Part shown: piece after piece, positions 19,796 through 31,395 of the stretch | Layout: every line of letters begins with the position of its first letter | Position numbering within the stretch: position 1 is the stretch's first letter | NCBI RefSeq assembly: GCF_024346875.1 | Contig: NZ_AP024871.1 | Coordinates: 186,001-250,000, forward strand | Reading direction: 5' to 3' | From: Vibrio gallicus | GTDB taxonomy: Bacteria > Pseudomonadota > Gammaproteobacteria > Enterobacterales > Vibrionaceae | DNA length: 64,000 nucleotides | Position numbers and translations under genes: made by a program | The notes under the pieces: model-generated | Databases searched by the model: none | Seen by the model: the letters and a program-made list of their open reading frames with translations, nothing else | What the model was told of the DNA's origin: nothing

Positions 19796-19823
19796 AAAAA
19801 GGGGAGCTTCGGCTTCCCTTTTT
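19796..19823 (+). terminator. Rho-independent terminator of the str operon
   Basis: AAAAAGGGGAGC and GCTTCCCTTTTT arms close on a TTCG tetraloop, 48 bases after the tuf stop, with the T tract forming part of the stem. Confidence 0.93.
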
Positions 19824-19916
19824 GCATTTTATAAGCTGACAGCTATAAGCCTTCAGCGATCAGACTCTTCTATTCCCACACTCTGACTTGAATTCCGATT
19901 ATTTTTCACACACCCC

Positions 19917-19944
19917 TTGCATACTATTCTGCGATCTGTATAAT
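19917..19944 (+). promoter_or_regulatory. S10 operon promoter
   Basis: TTGCAT (19917-19922), 16 bases, TATAAT (19939-19944), followed by the C-rich discriminator GCCTCCC. The predicted start is near 19951. Bases 19824-19916 upstream hold nothing else recognisable. Confidence 0.8.
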
Positions 19945-19950
19945 GCCTCC

Positions 19951-20520
<570 letters not shown>

Positions 20521-20534
20521 GGGAGATTAGAAGA

Positions 20535-21164
20535 ATGATTGGTCTAGTCGGACGTAAAGTGGGTATGACCCGCGTATTTACTGAAGAAGGCGTTTCTATC
20601 CCAGTAACAGTTGTTGAAGTAGAAAATAACCGTGTTTCACAGATTCGTTCTGTAGAAACTGACGGCTACTCTGCAATCCAAGTTACTGCTGGAGAGAAAA
20701 AAGCTAGCCGTGTAAACAAAGCTGAAGCAGGTCACTTTGCTAAAGCTGGTGTTGAAGCTGGTCGCGGTCTTTGGGAATTCCGTTTAGAAAACGGAGAAGA
20801 GTTTGAAATTGGCACTGAGCTAAAAGTAGAACTTTTCAATGACGTTAAAAAAGTAGACGTTACTGGTACATCTAAAGGTAAAGGTTTCCAAGGTGCTATT
20901 AAGCGCTGGAATTTCCGTACTCAAGATATGACTCACGGTAACTCTTTGTCTCACCGTGCTCCTGGTTCTATTGGTCAATGCCAAACTCCAGGTCGCGTAT
21001 TTAAAGGCAAAAAAATGGCTGGTCACATGGGAGCTGAGCGTGTAACGACTCAAAACCTAGAGATCGTACGTGTTGACGCTGAGCGCAATCTGCTTCTTAT
21101 TAAAGGTGCAGTACCAGGCTCTATCGGCGGCAACGTTATCGTAAAACCAGCTGTTAAAGCTTAA
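20535..21164 (+). CDS. rplC: 50S ribosomal protein L3
   Basis: 209 residues ([15 protein letters not shown]). Its long loop, with [22 protein letters not shown], reaches the peptidyl-transferase region and includes the Gln methylated by PrmB in relatives. Fourteen bases after rpsJ. Confidence 0.98.
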   Translation: MIGLVGRKVGMTRVFTEEGVSIPVTVVEVENNRVSQIRSVETDGYSAIQVTAGEKKASRVNKAEAGHFAKAGVEAGRGLWEFRLENGEEFEIGTELKVELFNDVKKVDVTGTSKGKGFQGAIKRWNFRTQDMTHGNSLSHRAPGSIGQCQTPGRVFKGKKMAGHMGAERVTTQNLEIVRVDAERNLLLIKGAVPGSIGGNVIVKPAVKA

Positions 21165-21180
21165 CGTCTAGGAGTAAGTA

Positions 21181-21783
21181 ATGGAATTGATGGTTAAAGG
21201 TGCTGATGCACTAACTGTTTCCGAGACTACTTTCGGACGTGACTTCAACGAAGCTCTTGTACACCAAGTAGTTGTTGCATTTGCAGCAGGTGCTCGTCAA
21301 GGTACTCGTGCTCAAAAGACTCGTTCTGAAGTATCTGGCGGTGGCGCTAAGCCATGGCGTCAAAAAGGTACTGGCCGCGCGCGTGCTGGTACAATTCGTA
21401 GCCCAATCTGGCGTACAGGTGGTGTTACTTTTGCTGCGAAACCACAAGATCACAGCCAAAAAGTAAACAAAAAAATGTACCGCGGTGCTATGAAGAGCAT
21501 TCTTTCTGAACTTGTTCGTCAAGAGCGTTTAATCGTTGTTGATAACTTCTCAGTAGAAGCTCCAAAAACTAAAGAGCTAATTGCTAAGCTTGAAGAGCTT
21601 GAGCTTAAAGATGTTCTGATCGTGACTGGTGAAGTAGATGAGAATCTATTCTTAGCTGCTCGTAACCTTTACAAAGTTGACGTACGTGACGTTGCTGCGA
21701 TTGATCCAGTGAGTCTTATTGCGTTTGACAAAGTTGTAATGACTGCTGAGGCAGTTAAGCAAGTTGAGGAGATGCTGGCATGA
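21181..21783 (+). CDS. rplD: 50S ribosomal protein L4
   Basis: 200 residues ([15 protein letters not shown]). Its extended tunnel loop is [20 protein letters not shown]4 lines the exit tunnel and is the S10 operon autoregulator in E. coli. Overlaps rplW by four bases (ATGA). Confidence 0.98.
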   Translation: MELMVKGADALTVSETTFGRDFNEALVHQVVVAFAAGARQGTRAQKTRSEVSGGGAKPWRQKGTGRARAGTIRSPIWRTGGVTFAAKPQDHSQKVNKKMYRGAMKSILSELVRQERLIVVDNFSVEAPKTKELIAKLEELELKDVLIVTGEVDENLFLAARNLYKVDVRDVAAIDPVSLIAFDKVVMTAEAVKQVEEMLA

Positions 21784-22082
21784 TCACTGAAGAGCGTCTA
21801 CTAAAAGTTCTACGTGCTCCACATATCTCTGAAAAAGCAACTATGGCTGCTGAGAAAGCGAACACTATCGTTTTCAAAGTAGCAAAAGATGCAACTAAAA
21901 GAGAAATCAAAGCAGCAGTAGAAAAGCTTTTTGAAGTTGAAGTTAAGTCTGTAAATACTCTTGTTCTTAAGGGTAAGACCAAACGTCAAGGTATGCGTGA
22001 AGGCCGTCGTTCAGACGTTAAGAAAGCCTACGTTACCTTGAAAGAAGGTCAAGATCTTGACTTCGTTGGCGGTGCGGAATAA
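21780..22082 (+). CDS. rplW: 50S ribosomal protein L23
   Basis: 100 residues. At the tunnel exit it is the docking site of trigger factor and SRP; the exposed Glu is in the conserved [14 protein letters not shown] area. Coupled to rplD by overlap. Confidence 0.98.
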   Translation: MITEERLLKVLRAPHISEKATMAAEKANTIVFKVAKDATKREIKAAVEKLFEVEVKSVNTLVLKGKTKRQGMREGRRSDVKKAYVTLKEGQDLDFVGGAE

Positions 22083-22098
22083 CAGGAGTAGTTGAGAA

Positions 22099-22923
22099 AT
22101 GGCTATTGTTAAATGTAAGCCGACTTCCCCTGGTCGTCGTCACGTAGTTAAAGTTGTTAATGCTGACCTGCACAAAGGTAAGCCATACGCACCTCTTCTA
22201 GAGAAAAACTCTAAGAACGGTGGTCGTAACAACAACGGTCGTATTACTGTACGTCATATCGGTGGTGGTCATAAACATCACTATCGTTTGATTGATTTCA
22301 AACGTACTAAAGATGGCATCCCAGCGAAAGTTGAGCGCCTAGAATACGATCCAAACCGTAGCGCAAACATTGCTCTAGTTCTGTACGCAGACGGTGAGCG
22401 TAGCTACATTATTGCACCAAAAGGCATTTCAGCTGGTGATACAGTCCAGTCTGGTGTTGATGCGCCTATTAAAGCAGGTAACACCCTGCCAATGCGTAAC
22501 ATCCCAGTTGGTTCAACTGTTCACTGTGTTGAACTTAAGCCTGGTAAAGGTGCACAAATTGCTCGTTCTGCAGGTGCATACGCACAAATCGTCGCTCGCG
22601 ACGGTGCATATGTAACTCTACGCCTACGTTCTGGCGAGATGCGCAAAGTTCTTTCTGAAGGTCGTGCAACGATCGGTGAAGTTGGTAACTCTGAGCACAT
22701 GCTACGTGAACTAGGTAAAGCTGGTGCTTCACGCTGGCGCGGCGTACGTCCAACCGTACGTGGTGTAGTAATGAACCCAGTAGATCACCCACACGGTGGT
22801 GGTGAAGGTCGTACTTCTGGTGGTCGTCACCCAGTATCACCTTGGGGTATGCCTACTAAAGGCTTCAAAACCCGTAAGAACAAGCGCACTGACAAGTACA
22901 TCGTACGTCGTCGTAACAAGTAA
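22099..22923 (+). CDS. rplB: 50S ribosomal protein L2
   Basis: 274 residues. It carries the peptidyl-transferase-proximal motif [11 protein letters not shown] with the conserved His. Needed for subunit association. CAGGAG upstream of the ATG. Confidence 0.99.
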   Translation: MAIVKCKPTSPGRRHVVKVVNADLHKGKPYAPLLEKNSKNGGRNNNGRITVRHIGGGHKHHYRLIDFKRTKDGIPAKVERLEYDPNRSANIALVLYADGERSYIIAPKGISAGDTVQSGVDAPIKAGNTLPMRNIPVGSTVHCVELKPGKGAQIARSAGAYAQIVARDGAYVTLRLRSGEMRKVLSEGRATIGEVGNSEHMLRELGKAGASRWRGVRPTVRGVVMNPVDHPHGGGEGRTSGGRHPVSPWGMPTKGFKTRKNKRTDKYIVRRRNK

Positions 22924-22928
22924 TCTAA

Positions 22929-23222
<294 letters not shown>

Positions 23223-23232
23223 GGAGTAGATA

Positions 23233-23565
23233 ATGGAAGCTTTAGCTAAACATAACTTTGCTCGTATTTCTCCACAGAAAGCTCGCTTAGTTGCAGACCA
23301 AATCCGCGGTAAATCTGTGGATCAAGCACTAGAAGTTCTAACTTTCAGCAACAAAAAAGCTGCTGAACTTATTAAGAAAGTTCTAGAGTCAGCAATCGCG
23401 AACGCTGAGCACAACGAAGGTGCGGACATTGATGATCTTAATGTCGCTAAAATCTTTGTAGATGAGGGCCCTATCATGAAGCGCATTATGCCTCGTGCTA
23501 AAGGCCGTGCAGACCGTATCTTGAAGCGTTCAAGCCACATCACTGTTGTTGTAGCAGACCGCTAA
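23233..23565 (+). CDS. rplV: 50S ribosomal protein L22
   Basis: 110 residues. The tunnel hairpin [18 protein letters not shown], where macrolide-resistance changes can occur, looks wild-type. Ten bases after rpsS with AAGGAG overlapping the previous stop. Confidence 0.99.
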   Translation: MEALAKHNFARISPQKARLVADQIRGKSVDQALEVLTFSNKKAAELIKKVLESAIANAEHNEGADIDDLNVAKIFVDEGPIMKRIMPRAKGRADRILKRSSHITVVVADR

Positions 23566-23584
23566 AAGACTAGGAGATTAAGCA

Positions 23585-24283
23585 ATGGGTCAGAAAGTAC
23601 ATCCTAATGGTATTCGTCTTGGCATCGTCAAGCCTTGGAATGCTACATGGTTTGCTAATACCAAAGAATTCGCTGACAACCTAGACGGCGACTTCAAGGT
23701 ACGTCAGTTCCTTACTAAGGAACTAGCAAAAGCGTCTCTATCACGTATCGTTATCGAACGTCCAGCTAAGAGCATTCGTGTGACTATTCACACTGCTCGC
23801 CCTGGTGTTGTTATCGGTAAGAAAGGTGAAGACGTAGAGAAACTACGCGCAGCTGTAGCGAAAATCGCAGGTGTACCAGCGCAAATTAACATCGCTGAAG
23901 TACGTAAGCCTGAGCTGGACGGTCAATTAGTGGCTGACAGCATCGCTTCTCAGTTAGAGCGTCGTGTTATGTTCCGTCGTGCTATGAAGCGCGCGGTACA
24001 AAATGCAATGCGTCTAGGTGCTAAGGGTATCAAAGTAGAAGTAAGTGGCCGTCTTGGCGGTGCTGAAATCGCGCGTACTGAATGGTACCGTGAAGGCCGT
24101 GTGCCACTACATACCCTACGTGCTGACATTGACTACGCAACTTCTTCGGCTCACACCCAATACGGTGTAATCGGCATTAAAGTTTGGATCTTCAAAGGAG
24201 AAATCCTTGGTGGAATGCCAGCTGCTAATGCAGTAGAGCCTAAAGGCGATAAGCCTAAGAAACAGCGTAAAGGCCGTAAGTAA
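23585..24283 (+). CDS. rpsC: 30S ribosomal protein S3
   Basis: 232 residues. The KH domain has the GKKG loop in [14 protein letters not shown], and the basic tail ends [10 protein letters not shown]. At the mRNA entry site it contributes helicase activity. Confidence 0.99.
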   Translation: MGQKVHPNGIRLGIVKPWNATWFANTKEFADNLDGDFKVRQFLTKELAKASLSRIVIERPAKSIRVTIHTARPGVVIGKKGEDVEKLRAAVAKIAGVPAQINIAEVRKPELDGQLVADSIASQLERRVMFRRAMKRAVQNAMRLGAKGIKVEVSGRLGGAEIARTEWYREGRVPLHTLRADIDYATSSAHTQYGVIGIKVWIFKGEILGGMPAANAVEPKGDKPKKQRKGRK

Positions 24284-24294
24284 GGAGTCGACAG

Positions 24295-24705
24295 ATGCTA
24301 CAACCTAAACGTACTAAATTCCGTAAGGTTCAGACTGGTCGTAACCGCGGTCTGGCTAAAGGTACTGAAGTAAGCTTCGGCGAATTCGGTCTTAAAGCTG
24401 TTGGTCGTGGACGTATTACTGCTCGTCAAATCGAAGCGGCTCGTCGTGCAATGACACGTCACGTCAAACGTCAAGGTCAAATCTGGATTCGTATTTTCCC
24501 AGACAAACCAATTACTGAAAAACCTCTTGAAGTTCGTCAAGGTAAAGGTAAAGGTAACGTTGAGTACTGGGTTGCACAAATCCAACCTGGCAAGGTTATG
24601 TACGAAATGAATGGCGTACCTGAAGAGTTGGCACGTGAAGCGTTCCGCCTAGCGGCTCGTAAACTGCCTATCAAAACAACATTTGTAACTAAGCAGGTGA
24701 TGTAA
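24295..24705 (+). CDS. rplP: 50S ribosomal protein L16
   Basis: 136 residues ([19 protein letters not shown]). Includes the Arg hydroxylated by RoxA in relatives. The stop overlaps the rpmC start by one base (TAATG). Confidence 0.99.
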   Translation: MLQPKRTKFRKVQTGRNRGLAKGTEVSFGEFGLKAVGRGRITARQIEAARRAMTRHVKRQGQIWIRIFPDKPITEKPLEVRQGKGKGNVEYWVAQIQPGKVMYEMNGVPEELAREAFRLAARKLPIKTTFVTKQVM

Positions 24706-24896
24706 TGAAAGCACAAGAGTTACGCGAAAAAAGCGTTGAAGAGCTTAACGCTGAGCTAATGAATTTGCTACGTGAACAGTTTAACTTGCGTATGCAAGCT
24801 GCGACTGGTCAACTTCAGCAAACTCATACTCTGAAAGCTGTACGTCGTGATATCGCACGTGTTAAAACCGTTTTGACTGAGAAGGCAGACGTATAA
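24705..24896 (+). CDS. rpmC: 50S ribosomal protein L29
   Basis: 63 residues, helical hairpin ([19 protein letters not shown]). Located near L23 at the tunnel exit. One-base overlaps with both neighbours indicate translational coupling. Confidence 0.98.
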   Translation: MKAQELREKSVEELNAELMNLLREQFNLRMQAATGQLQQTHTLKAVRRDIARVKTVLTEKADV

Positions 24897-25150
24897 TGAG
24901 CGACAAAATCCGTACTTCACTTGGTCGTGTTGTTAGCAACAAGGGCGATAAGTCTATTGTTGTTGCTATCGAGCGCATGGTTAAACACCCAATTTACGGC
25001 AAGTTCGTAAAGCGTACGACTAAGATTCACGCACATGATGAAAACAACGAGTGTGGCCTAGGCGATACAGTTGAAATTTTAGAATGTCGTCCACTGTCTA
25101 AGACAAAATCTTGGACTTTGGTAAAAGTTGTTGAAAAAGCGAAAATCTAA
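24896..25150 (+). CDS. rpsQ: 30S ribosomal protein S17
   Basis: 84 residues, OB fold ([22 protein letters not shown]). Early 16S 5'-domain assembly protein. Last gene of the S10 operon, followed by a strong terminator. Confidence 0.99.
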   Translation: MSDKIRTSLGRVVSNKGDKSIVVAIERMVKHPIYGKFVKRTTKIHAHDENNECGLGDTVEILECRPLSKTKSWTLVKVVEKAKI

Positions 25151-25174
25151 TTTTCGTTAATTCTTAGCAGCTTA

Positions 25175-25214
25175 AAGCGGCTTCCAGTTTTTTTTGGAAG
25201 CCGCTTATTTTTTG
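25175..25214 (+). terminator. Rho-independent terminator of the S10 operon
   Basis: A perfect 12-base stem, AAGCGGCTTCCA and TGGAAGCCGCTT, with a GTTTTTTT loop and a T-rich tail. The following spc operon must therefore have its own promoter. Confidence 0.93.
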
Positions 25215-25239
25215 TCTACCCAATAAGGGAAAAGGGTGT

Positions 25240-25260
25240 TACAATTCGCGTCCCTTTAAA
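25240..25260 (+). promoter_or_regulatory. spc operon promoter, -10 and discriminator
   Basis: TACAAT (25240-25245) followed by TCGCGTCCCTT. No good -35 hexamer is at the right spacing (CTACCC at 18 bases). TTCGCGTCCCT is identical to the sequence after the rpsL -10. A short hairpin GACCC-GAGA-GGGTC (25271-25284) lies in the leader before rplN. Confidence 0.6.
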
Positions 25261-25314
25261 GAGGCAGCCCGACCCGAGAGGGTCTAGTTTTTAATATTTA
25301 GCGGAGCACTAACA

Positions 25315-25686
25315 ATGATCCAAATGCAAAGTACACTTGACGCTGCAGATAACTCTGGTGCGCGCAAGGTAATGTGTATTAAGGTTCTGGGTGGCTCTCA
25401 CCGTCGTTATGCACATATCGGTGACATCATCAAAGTTACAGTGAAGGAAGCAATTCCTCGCGGTAAAGTAAAAAAAGGTGATGTTCTGAAGGCGGTGGTT
25501 GTGCGCACCCGTAAAGGCGTACGTCGTCCAGACGGTTCTGTCATTCGCTTCGACCGTAATGCTTGCGTATTGTTGAACGACACTACTGAGCAACCAGTCG
25601 GCACTCGTATCTTTGGCCCAGTGACTCGTGAACTTCGTAATGCGAAATTCATGAAGATTGTATCACTGGCTCCAGAAGTACTATAA
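25315..25686 (+). CDS. rplN: 50S ribosomal protein L14
   Basis: 123 residues ([19 protein letters not shown]). Subunit-interface protein and docking site of the silencing factor RsfS. First gene of the spc operon; GCGGAG upstream of the ATG. Confidence 0.99.
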   Translation: MIQMQSTLDAADNSGARKVMCIKVLGGSHRRYAHIGDIIKVTVKEAIPRGKVKKGDVLKAVVVRTRKGVRRPDGSVIRFDRNACVLLNDTTEQPVGTRIFGPVTRELRNAKFMKIVSLAPEVL

Positions 25687-25697
25687 GGAGCAAAGAA

Positions 25698-26015
25698 ATG
25701 GCAGCTAAAATCCGTCGTAATGACGAAGTAATCGTTCTTGCTGGAAAAGATAAAGGCAAGAAAGGTAAAGTAACTAAGGTTCTGACAACTGGTAAAGTTA
25801 TCGTTGAAGGTATCAACCTTGTTAAGAAACATCAGAAGCCTGTACCGGCAATGGGTGTTCAAGGTGGTATCGTAGAGCAAGAAGCAGCAATTGATGCTTC
25901 AAACATTGCAATCTACAACGCAGCTACTGGCAAAGCAGACCGCATCGGTTTCCGTTTTGAAGATGGCAAGAAAGTTCGTTTCTTCAAGTCTAATGGCGAA
26001 ATCGTTTCTAACTAA
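25698..26015 (+). CDS. rplX: 50S ribosomal protein L24
   Basis: 105 residues with a KOW motif ([18 protein letters not shown]). Initiates 50S assembly by binding 23S domain I. AAGGAG upstream. Confidence 0.98.
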   Translation: MAAKIRRNDEVIVLAGKDKGKKGKVTKVLTTGKVIVEGINLVKKHQKPVPAMGVQGGIVEQEAAIDASNIAIYNAATGKADRIGFRFEDGKKVRFFKSNGEIVSN

Positions 26016-26040
26016 GATATAAAGTATTTTGGAGTTAACT

Positions 26041-26580
26041 ATGGCGAAACTGCATGATTACTACAAGTCGTCTGTAGTTGCTGAACTGACCAAAGAGTTC
26101 AGCTACTCAAGCGTCATGCAAGTCCCTAGAATCGAGAAAATCACCCTTAACATGGGTGTTGGTGAAGCAATCAACGATAAGAAACTTCTAGAGAACGCAG
26201 CAGCTGATATGGCGACCATTTCTGGTCAAAAGCCACTTATCACTAAAGCGCGTAAATCTGTTGCAGGTTTTAAAATCCGTGAAGGCTACCCTATCGGTTG
26301 TAAAGTGACCTTGCGTGGCGAACGCATGTGGGACTTCTTTGAGCGTTTGATTTCAATCGCTCTACCACGTGTACGTGACTTCCGTGGCGTTAGCGCTAAG
26401 TCTTTTGACGGACGCGGTAACTACAGCATGGGCGTTCGCGAGCAAATCATCTTTCCGGAAATCGACTTTGATAAAGTTGATCGTGTACGTGGTCTTGATA
26501 TTACTATCACGACTTCAGCGGGCACAGATGCGGAAGGCCGAGCTCTGCTGGCTGCCTTTAACTTCCCATTCCGTAAGTAG
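26041..26580 (+). CDS. rplE: 50S ribosomal protein L5
   Basis: 179 residues from the ATG at 26041 (MAKLHDYYK), the family length, with GGAG upstream; an in-frame start at 26029 would add four residues unlike homologues. Binds 5S rRNA in the central protuberance. In E. coli the rplE start region is the S8 repression site. Confidence 0.98.
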   Translation: MAKLHDYYKSSVVAELTKEFSYSSVMQVPRIEKITLNMGVGEAINDKKLLENAAADMATISGQKPLITKARKSVAGFKIREGYPIGCKVTLRGERMWDFFERLISIALPRVRDFRGVSAKSFDGRGNYSMGVREQIIFPEIDFDKVDRVRGLDITITTSAGTDAEGRALLAAFNFPFRK

Positions 26581-26597
26581 GGTGAAGGGTTACTGTT

Positions 26598-26903
26598 ATG
26601 GCTAAAGAATCTATGAAGGCACGCGAAGCTAAGCGTGCAAAACTAGTAGCTAAATTCGCTGAAAAGCGTCTAGAGCTAAAAAACATCATCAGCGATGTGA
26701 ACGCATCAGAAGAAGATCGTTGGGATGCAGTGCTTAAACTGCAATCTCTTCCACGTGATTCAAGTGCATCACGTCAGCGTAACCGTTGCAACCAAACTGG
26801 TCGCCCACACGGTTACCTACGTAAATTCGGTTTAAGCCGTATCAAAGTTCGTGAAGCTTGCATGAAAGGCGAGATTCCTGGACTTCGTAAGGCTAGCTGG
26901 TAA
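26598..26903 (+). CDS. rpsN: 30S ribosomal protein S14
   Basis: 101 residues, the long zinc-free form: the CxxC pairs of the short zinc form are absent (only single Cys residues in RNRCNQTG and REACMKG). Assembles into the 30S head. Confidence 0.99.
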   Translation: MAKESMKAREAKRAKLVAKFAEKRLELKNIISDVNASEEDRWDAVLKLQSLPRDSSASRQRNRCNQTGRPHGYLRKFGLSRIKVREACMKGEIPGLRKASW

Positions 26904-26932
26904 TTGCCACTTAATCATTTGGAGTATATCTT

Positions 26933-27325
26933 ATGAGCATGCAAGATCCGATTTCGGATATGCTGACCCGTCTTCGTAACGGTCAGGCAGCAAACAAAGT
27001 TGCTGTAAAAATGCCTTCTTCAAAGCTTAAAGTTGCAGTTGCTACTTTGCTGAAAAACGAAGGTTACATCGTTGATTTCGCTGTTGAAGGCGAAGCAAAA
27101 CCAGAGCTAGAAGTTACTCTTAAGTACTTCCAAGCTAAACCAGTAATCGAGCAAATCCAACGTGTTTCTCGTCCAGGTCTGCGTGTCTATAAAAATAAAG
27201 ACAGCCTTCCTTCTGTGATGGGTGGTTTGGGTATTGCTGTAGTGTCCACTTCCAAAGGTCTTATGACAGACCGAGCTGCTCGCAAGGCAGGTCTTGGTGG
27301 TGAGATCATCTGCTACGTAGCTTAA
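26933..27325 (+). CDS. rpsH: 30S ribosomal protein S8
   Basis: 130 residues ([18 protein letters not shown]). Central-domain 16S binder and, in E. coli, the autogenous repressor of the spc operon. GGAG upstream. Confidence 0.99.
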   Translation: MSMQDPISDMLTRLRNGQAANKVAVKMPSSKLKVAVATLLKNEGYIVDFAVEGEAKPELEVTLKYFQAKPVIEQIQRVSRPGLRVYKNKDSLPSVMGGLGIAVVSTSKGLMTDRAARKAGLGGEIICYVA

Positions 27326-27335
27326 GGAGTAGAAT

Positions 27336-27869
27336 ATGTCTCGTGTTGCTAAGGCACCTGTCTCTATTCCAGCAGGCGTAGAGGTGAAACTTAACGGTCA
27401 AGAAGTGACTGTTAAAGGCCCTAAAGGTGAACTTTCTCGTGTGCTTAACGGCGCAGTAGAAGTTTCACAGGAAGATAACACTATTGTTTTCGCTCCACGC
27501 GAAGGTATCGCTAAAGCTAACGCTCAAGCTGGTACTGCACGTGCTCTTGTGAATAACATGGTTGTTGGTGTTACTGAAGGCTTTACAAAGAAACTTACCC
27601 TTAAGGGTGTTGGTTACCGTGCTGCTGTTAAAGGCAATGCAGTAAGTCTAACTCTAGGTTTCTCTCACCCAGTTGAGCACGAAGTGCCAGCGGGTATTAA
27701 AGCGGAATGTCCAACTCAAACTGAGATTGTACTAACTGGTGCTGATAAGCAACTAGTTGGTCAGGTTGCAGCTGACATTCGTTCTTACCGTGAACCTGAG
27801 CCTTATAAAGGCAAAGGTGTTCGTTACGCAGATGAATTTGTGCGTACCAAAGAAGCTAAGAAGAAGTAA
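27336..27869 (+). CDS. rplF: 50S ribosomal protein L6
   Basis: 177 residues ([17 protein letters not shown]), ending near the conserved [20 protein letters not shown]. Lies by the sarcin-ricin region where GTPases bind. Confidence 0.99.
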   Translation: MSRVAKAPVSIPAGVEVKLNGQEVTVKGPKGELSRVLNGAVEVSQEDNTIVFAPREGIAKANAQAGTARALVNNMVVGVTEGFTKKLTLKGVGYRAAVKGNAVSLTLGFSHPVEHEVPAGIKAECPTQTEIVLTGADKQLVGQVAADIRSYREPEPYKGKGVRYADEFVRTKEAKKK

Positions 27870-27878
27870 GGTAACACT

Positions 27879-28232
27879 ATGGATAAGAAAGCATCTCGCA
27901 TCCGTCGTGCTACACGTGCACGTCGTAAGATTGCTGAACTTCGTGTAAACCGTCTTGTAGTACATCGTACTCCACGTCACGTTTACGCACAGGTTATTGC
28001 ACCAAACGGCTCTGAGGTTATCGCAGCTGCTTCTACTGTAGAAAAAGCGATCCGTGAGCAAGTTAAGAATACTGGTAACGTAGACGCAGCTAAGGCAGTT
28101 GGTAAAGCTGTTGCTGAGCGTGCTCTTGAAAAAGGCATCGAAGCTGTTGCGTTTGATCGTTCTGGTTTCCAATACCACGGTCGAGTGGCGGCGCTAGCAG
28201 AATCTGCTCGCGAAGCTGGTCTGAAATTCTAA
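27879..28232 (+). CDS. rplR: 50S ribosomal protein L18
   Basis: 117 residues with a basic N-terminus ([18 protein letters not shown]). 5S rRNA-binding protein of the central protuberance. Confidence 0.99.
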   Translation: MDKKASRIRRATRARRKIAELRVNRLVVHRTPRHVYAQVIAPNGSEVIAAASTVEKAIREQVKNTGNVDAAKAVGKAVAERALEKGIEAVAFDRSGFQYHGRVAALAESAREAGLKF

Positions 28233-28246
28233 GGTAGGGTTGGAAG

Positions 28247-28747
28247 ATGGCTAAAGAACAACAACAAGCTTCAGATTTGGCAGAAAAGCTAATCGCTGTT
28301 AACCGTGTTTCTAAAACGGTTAAAGGTGGTCGAATCTTTAGTTTTACTGCACTAACAGTAGTTGGTGACGGTAATGGTCGTGTAGGTTTCGGTTACGGCA
28401 AAGCTCGTGAAGTACCTGCTGCGATTCAAAAAGCAATGGAAAAAGCACGTCGTAACATGGTTACTATCGCGCTTAACGAAGGTACTCTTCACCACGCGGT
28501 GAAAGGTCGTCATACTGGCTCTAAAGTTTACATGCAGCCAGCAGCGGAAGGTACAGGTATCATCGCCGGTGGTGCGATGCGTGCAGTACTTGAAGTTATA
28601 GGTGTACGTAACGTACTTGCGAAAGCATACGGTTCTACAAACCCTATTAACATCGTTCGCGCGACTATCGATGGTTTGAGTGGCATGAAATCTCCTGAGA
28701 TGGTGGCTGCTAAACGTGGTCTAACTGTTGAAAATATTTCGGAGTAA
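28247..28747 (+). CDS. rpsE: 30S ribosomal protein S5
   Basis: 166 residues. N-terminal double-stranded-RNA-like fold ([20 protein letters not shown]) and C-terminal domain. Sits at the mRNA entry and affects fidelity; the spectinomycin-sensitive loop appears intact. Confidence 0.99.
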   Translation: MAKEQQQASDLAEKLIAVNRVSKTVKGGRIFSFTALTVVGDGNGRVGFGYGKAREVPAAIQKAMEKARRNMVTIALNEGTLHHAVKGRHTGSKVYMQPAAEGTGIIAGGAMRAVLEVIGVRNVLAKAYGSTNPINIVRATIDGLSGMKSPEMVAAKRGLTVENISE

Positions 28748-28750
28748 ACC

Positions 28751-28927
28751 ATGGCTACTATTAAAGTAACTCAAACTAAAAGCTCAATCGGTCGTCTACC
28801 TAAGCACAAATTGTGCCTACGTGGTCTTGGCCTTCGTCGCATCAACCACACAGTAGAACTTGAAGACACGCCTGCAGTACGCGGCATGATCAACAAGGTT
28901 TACTACATGGTTAAAGTTGAGGAGTAA
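28751..28927 (+). CDS. rpmD: 50S ribosomal protein L30
   Basis: 58 residues ([20 protein letters not shown]), three bases after the rpsE stop whose GGAG lies in the rpsE 3' end. Usual length for the family. Confidence 0.98.
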   Translation: MATIKVTQTKSSIGRLPKHKLCLRGLGLRRINHTVELEDTPAVRGMINKVYYMVKVEE

Positions 28928-28932
28928 TCAGA

Positions 28933-29367
28933 ATGCGTTTGAATACTCTATCACCGGCTGCGGGTTCTAAGCCTTCTAAGAAGCGCGTAGGCCGTGGTAT
29001 CGGTTCAGGCCTGGGTAAAACCGGTGGCCGTGGCCATAAAGGTCAGAAATCACGCTCGGGCGGTAAAGTTCGTGTAGGTTTTGAAGGTGGTCAAATGCCT
29101 TTGAAACAGCGTTTACCTAAATTCGGTTTCACTTCTCGTAAGAGCCTAGTGACTGCTGAAGTTCGTCTAGCTGAGCTAGCGAAGGTATCAAGTGACGTTG
29201 TAGATCTTAACAGCCTTAAAGCTGCTAACGTGATCACTAAGAACATCGAGTTTGTAAAAGTTGTTCTATCTGGTGAGATCAATAAAGCAGTGACTGTTAA
29301 AGGTCTTCGCGTAACTAAAGGCGCTAAAGCTGCAATCGAAGCTGCCGGCGGTAAAATCGAAGAATAA
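28933..29367 (+). CDS. rplO: 50S ribosomal protein L15
   Basis: 144 residues with a Gly-rich N-terminal extension ([20 protein letters not shown]) that threads into 23S rRNA. GGAG upstream of the ATG overlaps the rpmD end. Confidence 0.99.
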   Translation: MRLNTLSPAAGSKPSKKRVGRGIGSGLGKTGGRGHKGQKSRSGGKVRVGFEGGQMPLKQRLPKFGFTSRKSLVTAEVRLAELAKVSSDVVDLNSLKAANVITKNIEFVKVVLSGEINKAVTVKGLRVTKGAKAAIEAAGGKIEE

Positions 29368-29387
29368 TCTTCGCGGGAAAGGTACAG

Positions 29388-30722
29388 ATGGCTAAAAAAC
29401 CAGGACAAGATTTTAGTAGTGCAAAAAGTGGCACGGCTGAATTGAAATCACGCTTACTATTCGTAATAGGCGCGTTATTAGTATTTCGTGCGGGCTCTTT
29501 TGTTCCGATTCCTGGTATTGACGCAGCTGTCCTTGCCCAATTGCTGGATCAGCAGCAGGGCACCATCGTAGAAATGTTTAACATGTTCTCAGGTGGTGCG
29601 CTATCGCGTGCATCTATCTTGGCCCTTGGTATCATGCCGTATATTTCGGCATCTATTGTGGTCCAATTGCTAACCGTTGTTCATCCCGCTCTTGCAGAGC
29701 TTAAAAAAGAGGGTGAAGCTGGCCGTCGTAAGATAAGTCAGTATACGCGTTACGGCACGCTGGTACTTGCAACATTCCAAGCTATCGGTATTGCAACAGG
29801 TTTACCGAATATGGTCGACAATCTGGTTGTTATCAACCAAACCATGTTCACCCTAATTGCTACCGTGAGTTTAGTAACCGGCACCATGTTTTTGATGTGG
29901 TTAGGTGAACAAATTACAGAGCGCGGAATTGGTAACGGTATATCGTTAATCATATTTGCAGGTATTGTTGCTGGTTTGCCTCGAGCAATTGGTCAAACAA
30001 TTGAACAAGCGCGTCAAGGTGAATTGCACGTTCTTCTTCTATTATTGATTGCAGTGGTAGCTTTTGCTGTTATCTACTTTGTTGTGTTCATGGAGCGTGG
30101 TCAACGTCGTATCGTCGTTAACTATGCGAAACGCCAACAAGGTCGTAAGGTATTTGCTGCGCAGAGTTCTCACTTGCCGTTGAAAATCAACATGGCTGGT
30201 GTTATCCCTGCGATTTTTGCATCGAGCATTATTTTGTTCCCTGGAACATTAGCTCAGTGGTTTGGTCAGAATGGTGAGAGTGCTACATTCGGTTGGTTAA
30301 CTGATGTTTCACTTGCTTTAAGCCCTGGTCAGCCTCTGTATGTTATGCTTTATGCAGCCGCAATCATATTTTTCTGCTTCTTCTACACGGCGTTGGTATT
30401 CAACCCGCGTGAAACAGCAGATAATTTGAAGAAGTCTGGTGCTTTCGTACCCGGCATCCGCCCAGGAGAGCAGACAGCTAGATACATCGATAAAGTAATG
30501 ACTAGACTTACCCTTGCAGGTGCTCTATATATTACCTTTATCTGTCTGATTCCCGAGTTCATGATGGTAGCGTGGAACGTACGTTTCTACTTCGGCGGTA
30601 CCTCCCTACTCATCGTAGTAGTGGTAATCATGGACTTTATGGCACAGGTACAGACTCATCTGATGTCTCAACAGTATGATTCTGTGTTGAAGAAAGCAAA
30701 TCTGAAGGGTTACGGCCGTTAA
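29388..30722 (+). CDS. secY: Protein translocase subunit SecY
   Basis: 444 residues with ten predicted membrane spans. The plug and gate region is near residues 60-70 ([30 protein letters not shown]) and cytosolic loops C4 and C5 bind SecA and ribosomes. Forms SecYEG for export and membrane insertion. Standard position between rplO and rpmJ. Confidence 0.98.
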   Translation: MAKKPGQDFSSAKSGTAELKSRLLFVIGALLVFRAGSFVPIPGIDAAVLAQLLDQQQGTIVEMFNMFSGGALSRASILALGIMPYISASIVVQLLTVVHPALAELKKEGEAGRRKISQYTRYGTLVLATFQAIGIATGLPNMVDNLVVINQTMFTLIATVSLVTGTMFLMWLGEQITERGIGNGISLIIFAGIVAGLPRAIGQTIEQARQGELHVLLLLLIAVVAFAVIYFVVFMERGQRRIVVNYAKRQQGRKVFAAQSSHLPLKINMAGVIPAIFASSIILFPGTLAQWFGQNGESATFGWLTDVSLALSPGQPLYVMLYAAAIIFFCFFYTALVFNPRETADNLKKSGAFVPGIRPGEQTARYIDKVMTRLTLAGALYITFICLIPEFMMVAWNVRFYFGGTSLLIVVVVIMDFMAQVQTHLMSQQYDSVLKKANLKGYGR

Positions 30723-30759
30723 TCGGCGGTAATTCCAAGATTAATTACGGAGTTTAGCA

Positions 30760-30873
30760 ATGAAAGTTCGTGCTTCCGTTAAAAAAATCTGTCGTAACTG
30801 CAAAATCATCAAACGCAACGGTGTTGTGCGCGTGATTTGTAGTGAGCCAAAGCATAAACAGCGCCAAGGCTAA
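30760..30873 (+). CDS. rpmJ: 50S ribosomal protein L36, zinc-binding form
   Basis: 37 residues with Cys-x2-Cys (ICRNCK), a third Cys (VICSEPKH) and the His, i.e. the zinc-ribbon C+ form. ACGGAG upstream. In many bacteria a zinc-free paralogue under Zur replaces this form in zinc starvation; that paralogue is not in this window. Confidence 0.97.
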   Translation: MKVRASVKKICRNCKIIKRNGVVRVICSEPKHKQRQG

Positions 30874-30890
30874 TCAACAGAAATTTTTAC

Positions 30891-30935
30891 TTGAAATATA
30901 GGGTAGGTTCGAGTATATTCCTCGGCCTACCTTTT
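30891..30935 (+). promoter_or_regulatory. Candidate alpha-operon promoter overlapping a terminator-like hairpin
   Basis: TTGAAA (30891-30896), 17 bases, TATATT (30914-30919) is a good sigma-70 pair. The same stretch can form a hairpin: GGTAGGTTCGAG (30902-30913) with CTCGGCCTACC (30921-30931), followed by TTTT. The -10 sequence is the hairpin loop. It could end readthrough from the spc operon and start the alpha operon. Confidence 0.5.
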
Positions 30936-31030
30936 GCGTGCAAAAGAAGTAGTATGCCGCTGCGTATCCTCAACGGGCTCTGCAGCGGATAATTCTTTAT
31001 GAAAGTACTAGGAGTGAATAGTGGCCCGTA
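30932..31030 (+). promoter_or_regulatory. Alpha operon leader / S4 pseudoknot region (Alpha_RBS type)
   Basis: This stretch resembles the E. coli alpha leader: a TTTTGCGTGC start, TATCCTCAACGGGCTCTG in the middle, and TAGGAGTGAATAGTGGCCCG at the rpsM start. In E. coli it folds into a nested pseudoknot that S4 binds to block translation. CCGCTG (30957-30962) and CAGCGG (30984-30989) can pair. Confidence 0.65.
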
Positions 31031-31377
31031 TAGCAGGCATTAACATTCCTGATCAAAAACATGCTGTAATCGCACTTACTGCGATCTACGGCATCGGTAA
31101 AACCCGCGCTCAAGCTATTTTAGCTGAAGTGGGTATTGCTGAAAATGTTAAGATCAGTGAACTAACAGAACAGCAGATCAATCAGCTGCGTGATGGTGTT
31201 GCAAAATACACTGTAGAAGGTGATCTTCGTCGTGAAGTCTCAATGAACATCAAGCGTCTCATGGACCTTGGTTGTTACCGCGGTCTTCGTCATCGTCGCA
31301 GTCTACCTCTTCGTGGGCAGCGTACTAAAACCAATGCTCGCACCCGCAAGGGTCCGCGTAAGCCGATCAAGAAATAG
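31021..31377 (+). CDS. rpsM: 30S ribosomal protein S13
   Basis: 118 residues from GTG, preceded by TAGGAG ([20 protein letters not shown]). Head protein contacting P-site tRNA and the large subunit. The GTG start lies within the conserved S4-controlled leader. Confidence 0.99.
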   Translation: MARIAGINIPDQKHAVIALTAIYGIGKTRAQAILAEVGIAENVKISELTEQQINQLRDGVAKYTVEGDLRREVSMNIKRLMDLGCYRGLRHRRSLPLRGQRTKTNARTRKGPRKPIKK

Positions 31378-31395
31378 TCGGAAGGGTAGAGTACA

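Noticed and set aside
19831..19849. AGCTGACAGCTATAAGC-like sequence, with a related string near 2052-2069, as an interspersed repeat.
   Set aside because: Too short and degenerate to call a repeat family from two places.
25151..25314. Possible small gene between rpsQ and rplN.
   Set aside because: The stretch is filled by a terminator, promoter and leader hairpin, with no ribosome site plus open frame.
30906..30931. GGTTCGAGTATATTCC looks like a tRNA T-arm.
   Set aside because: No acceptor, D or anticodon arms around it; it is explained by the hairpin/promoter before rpsM.
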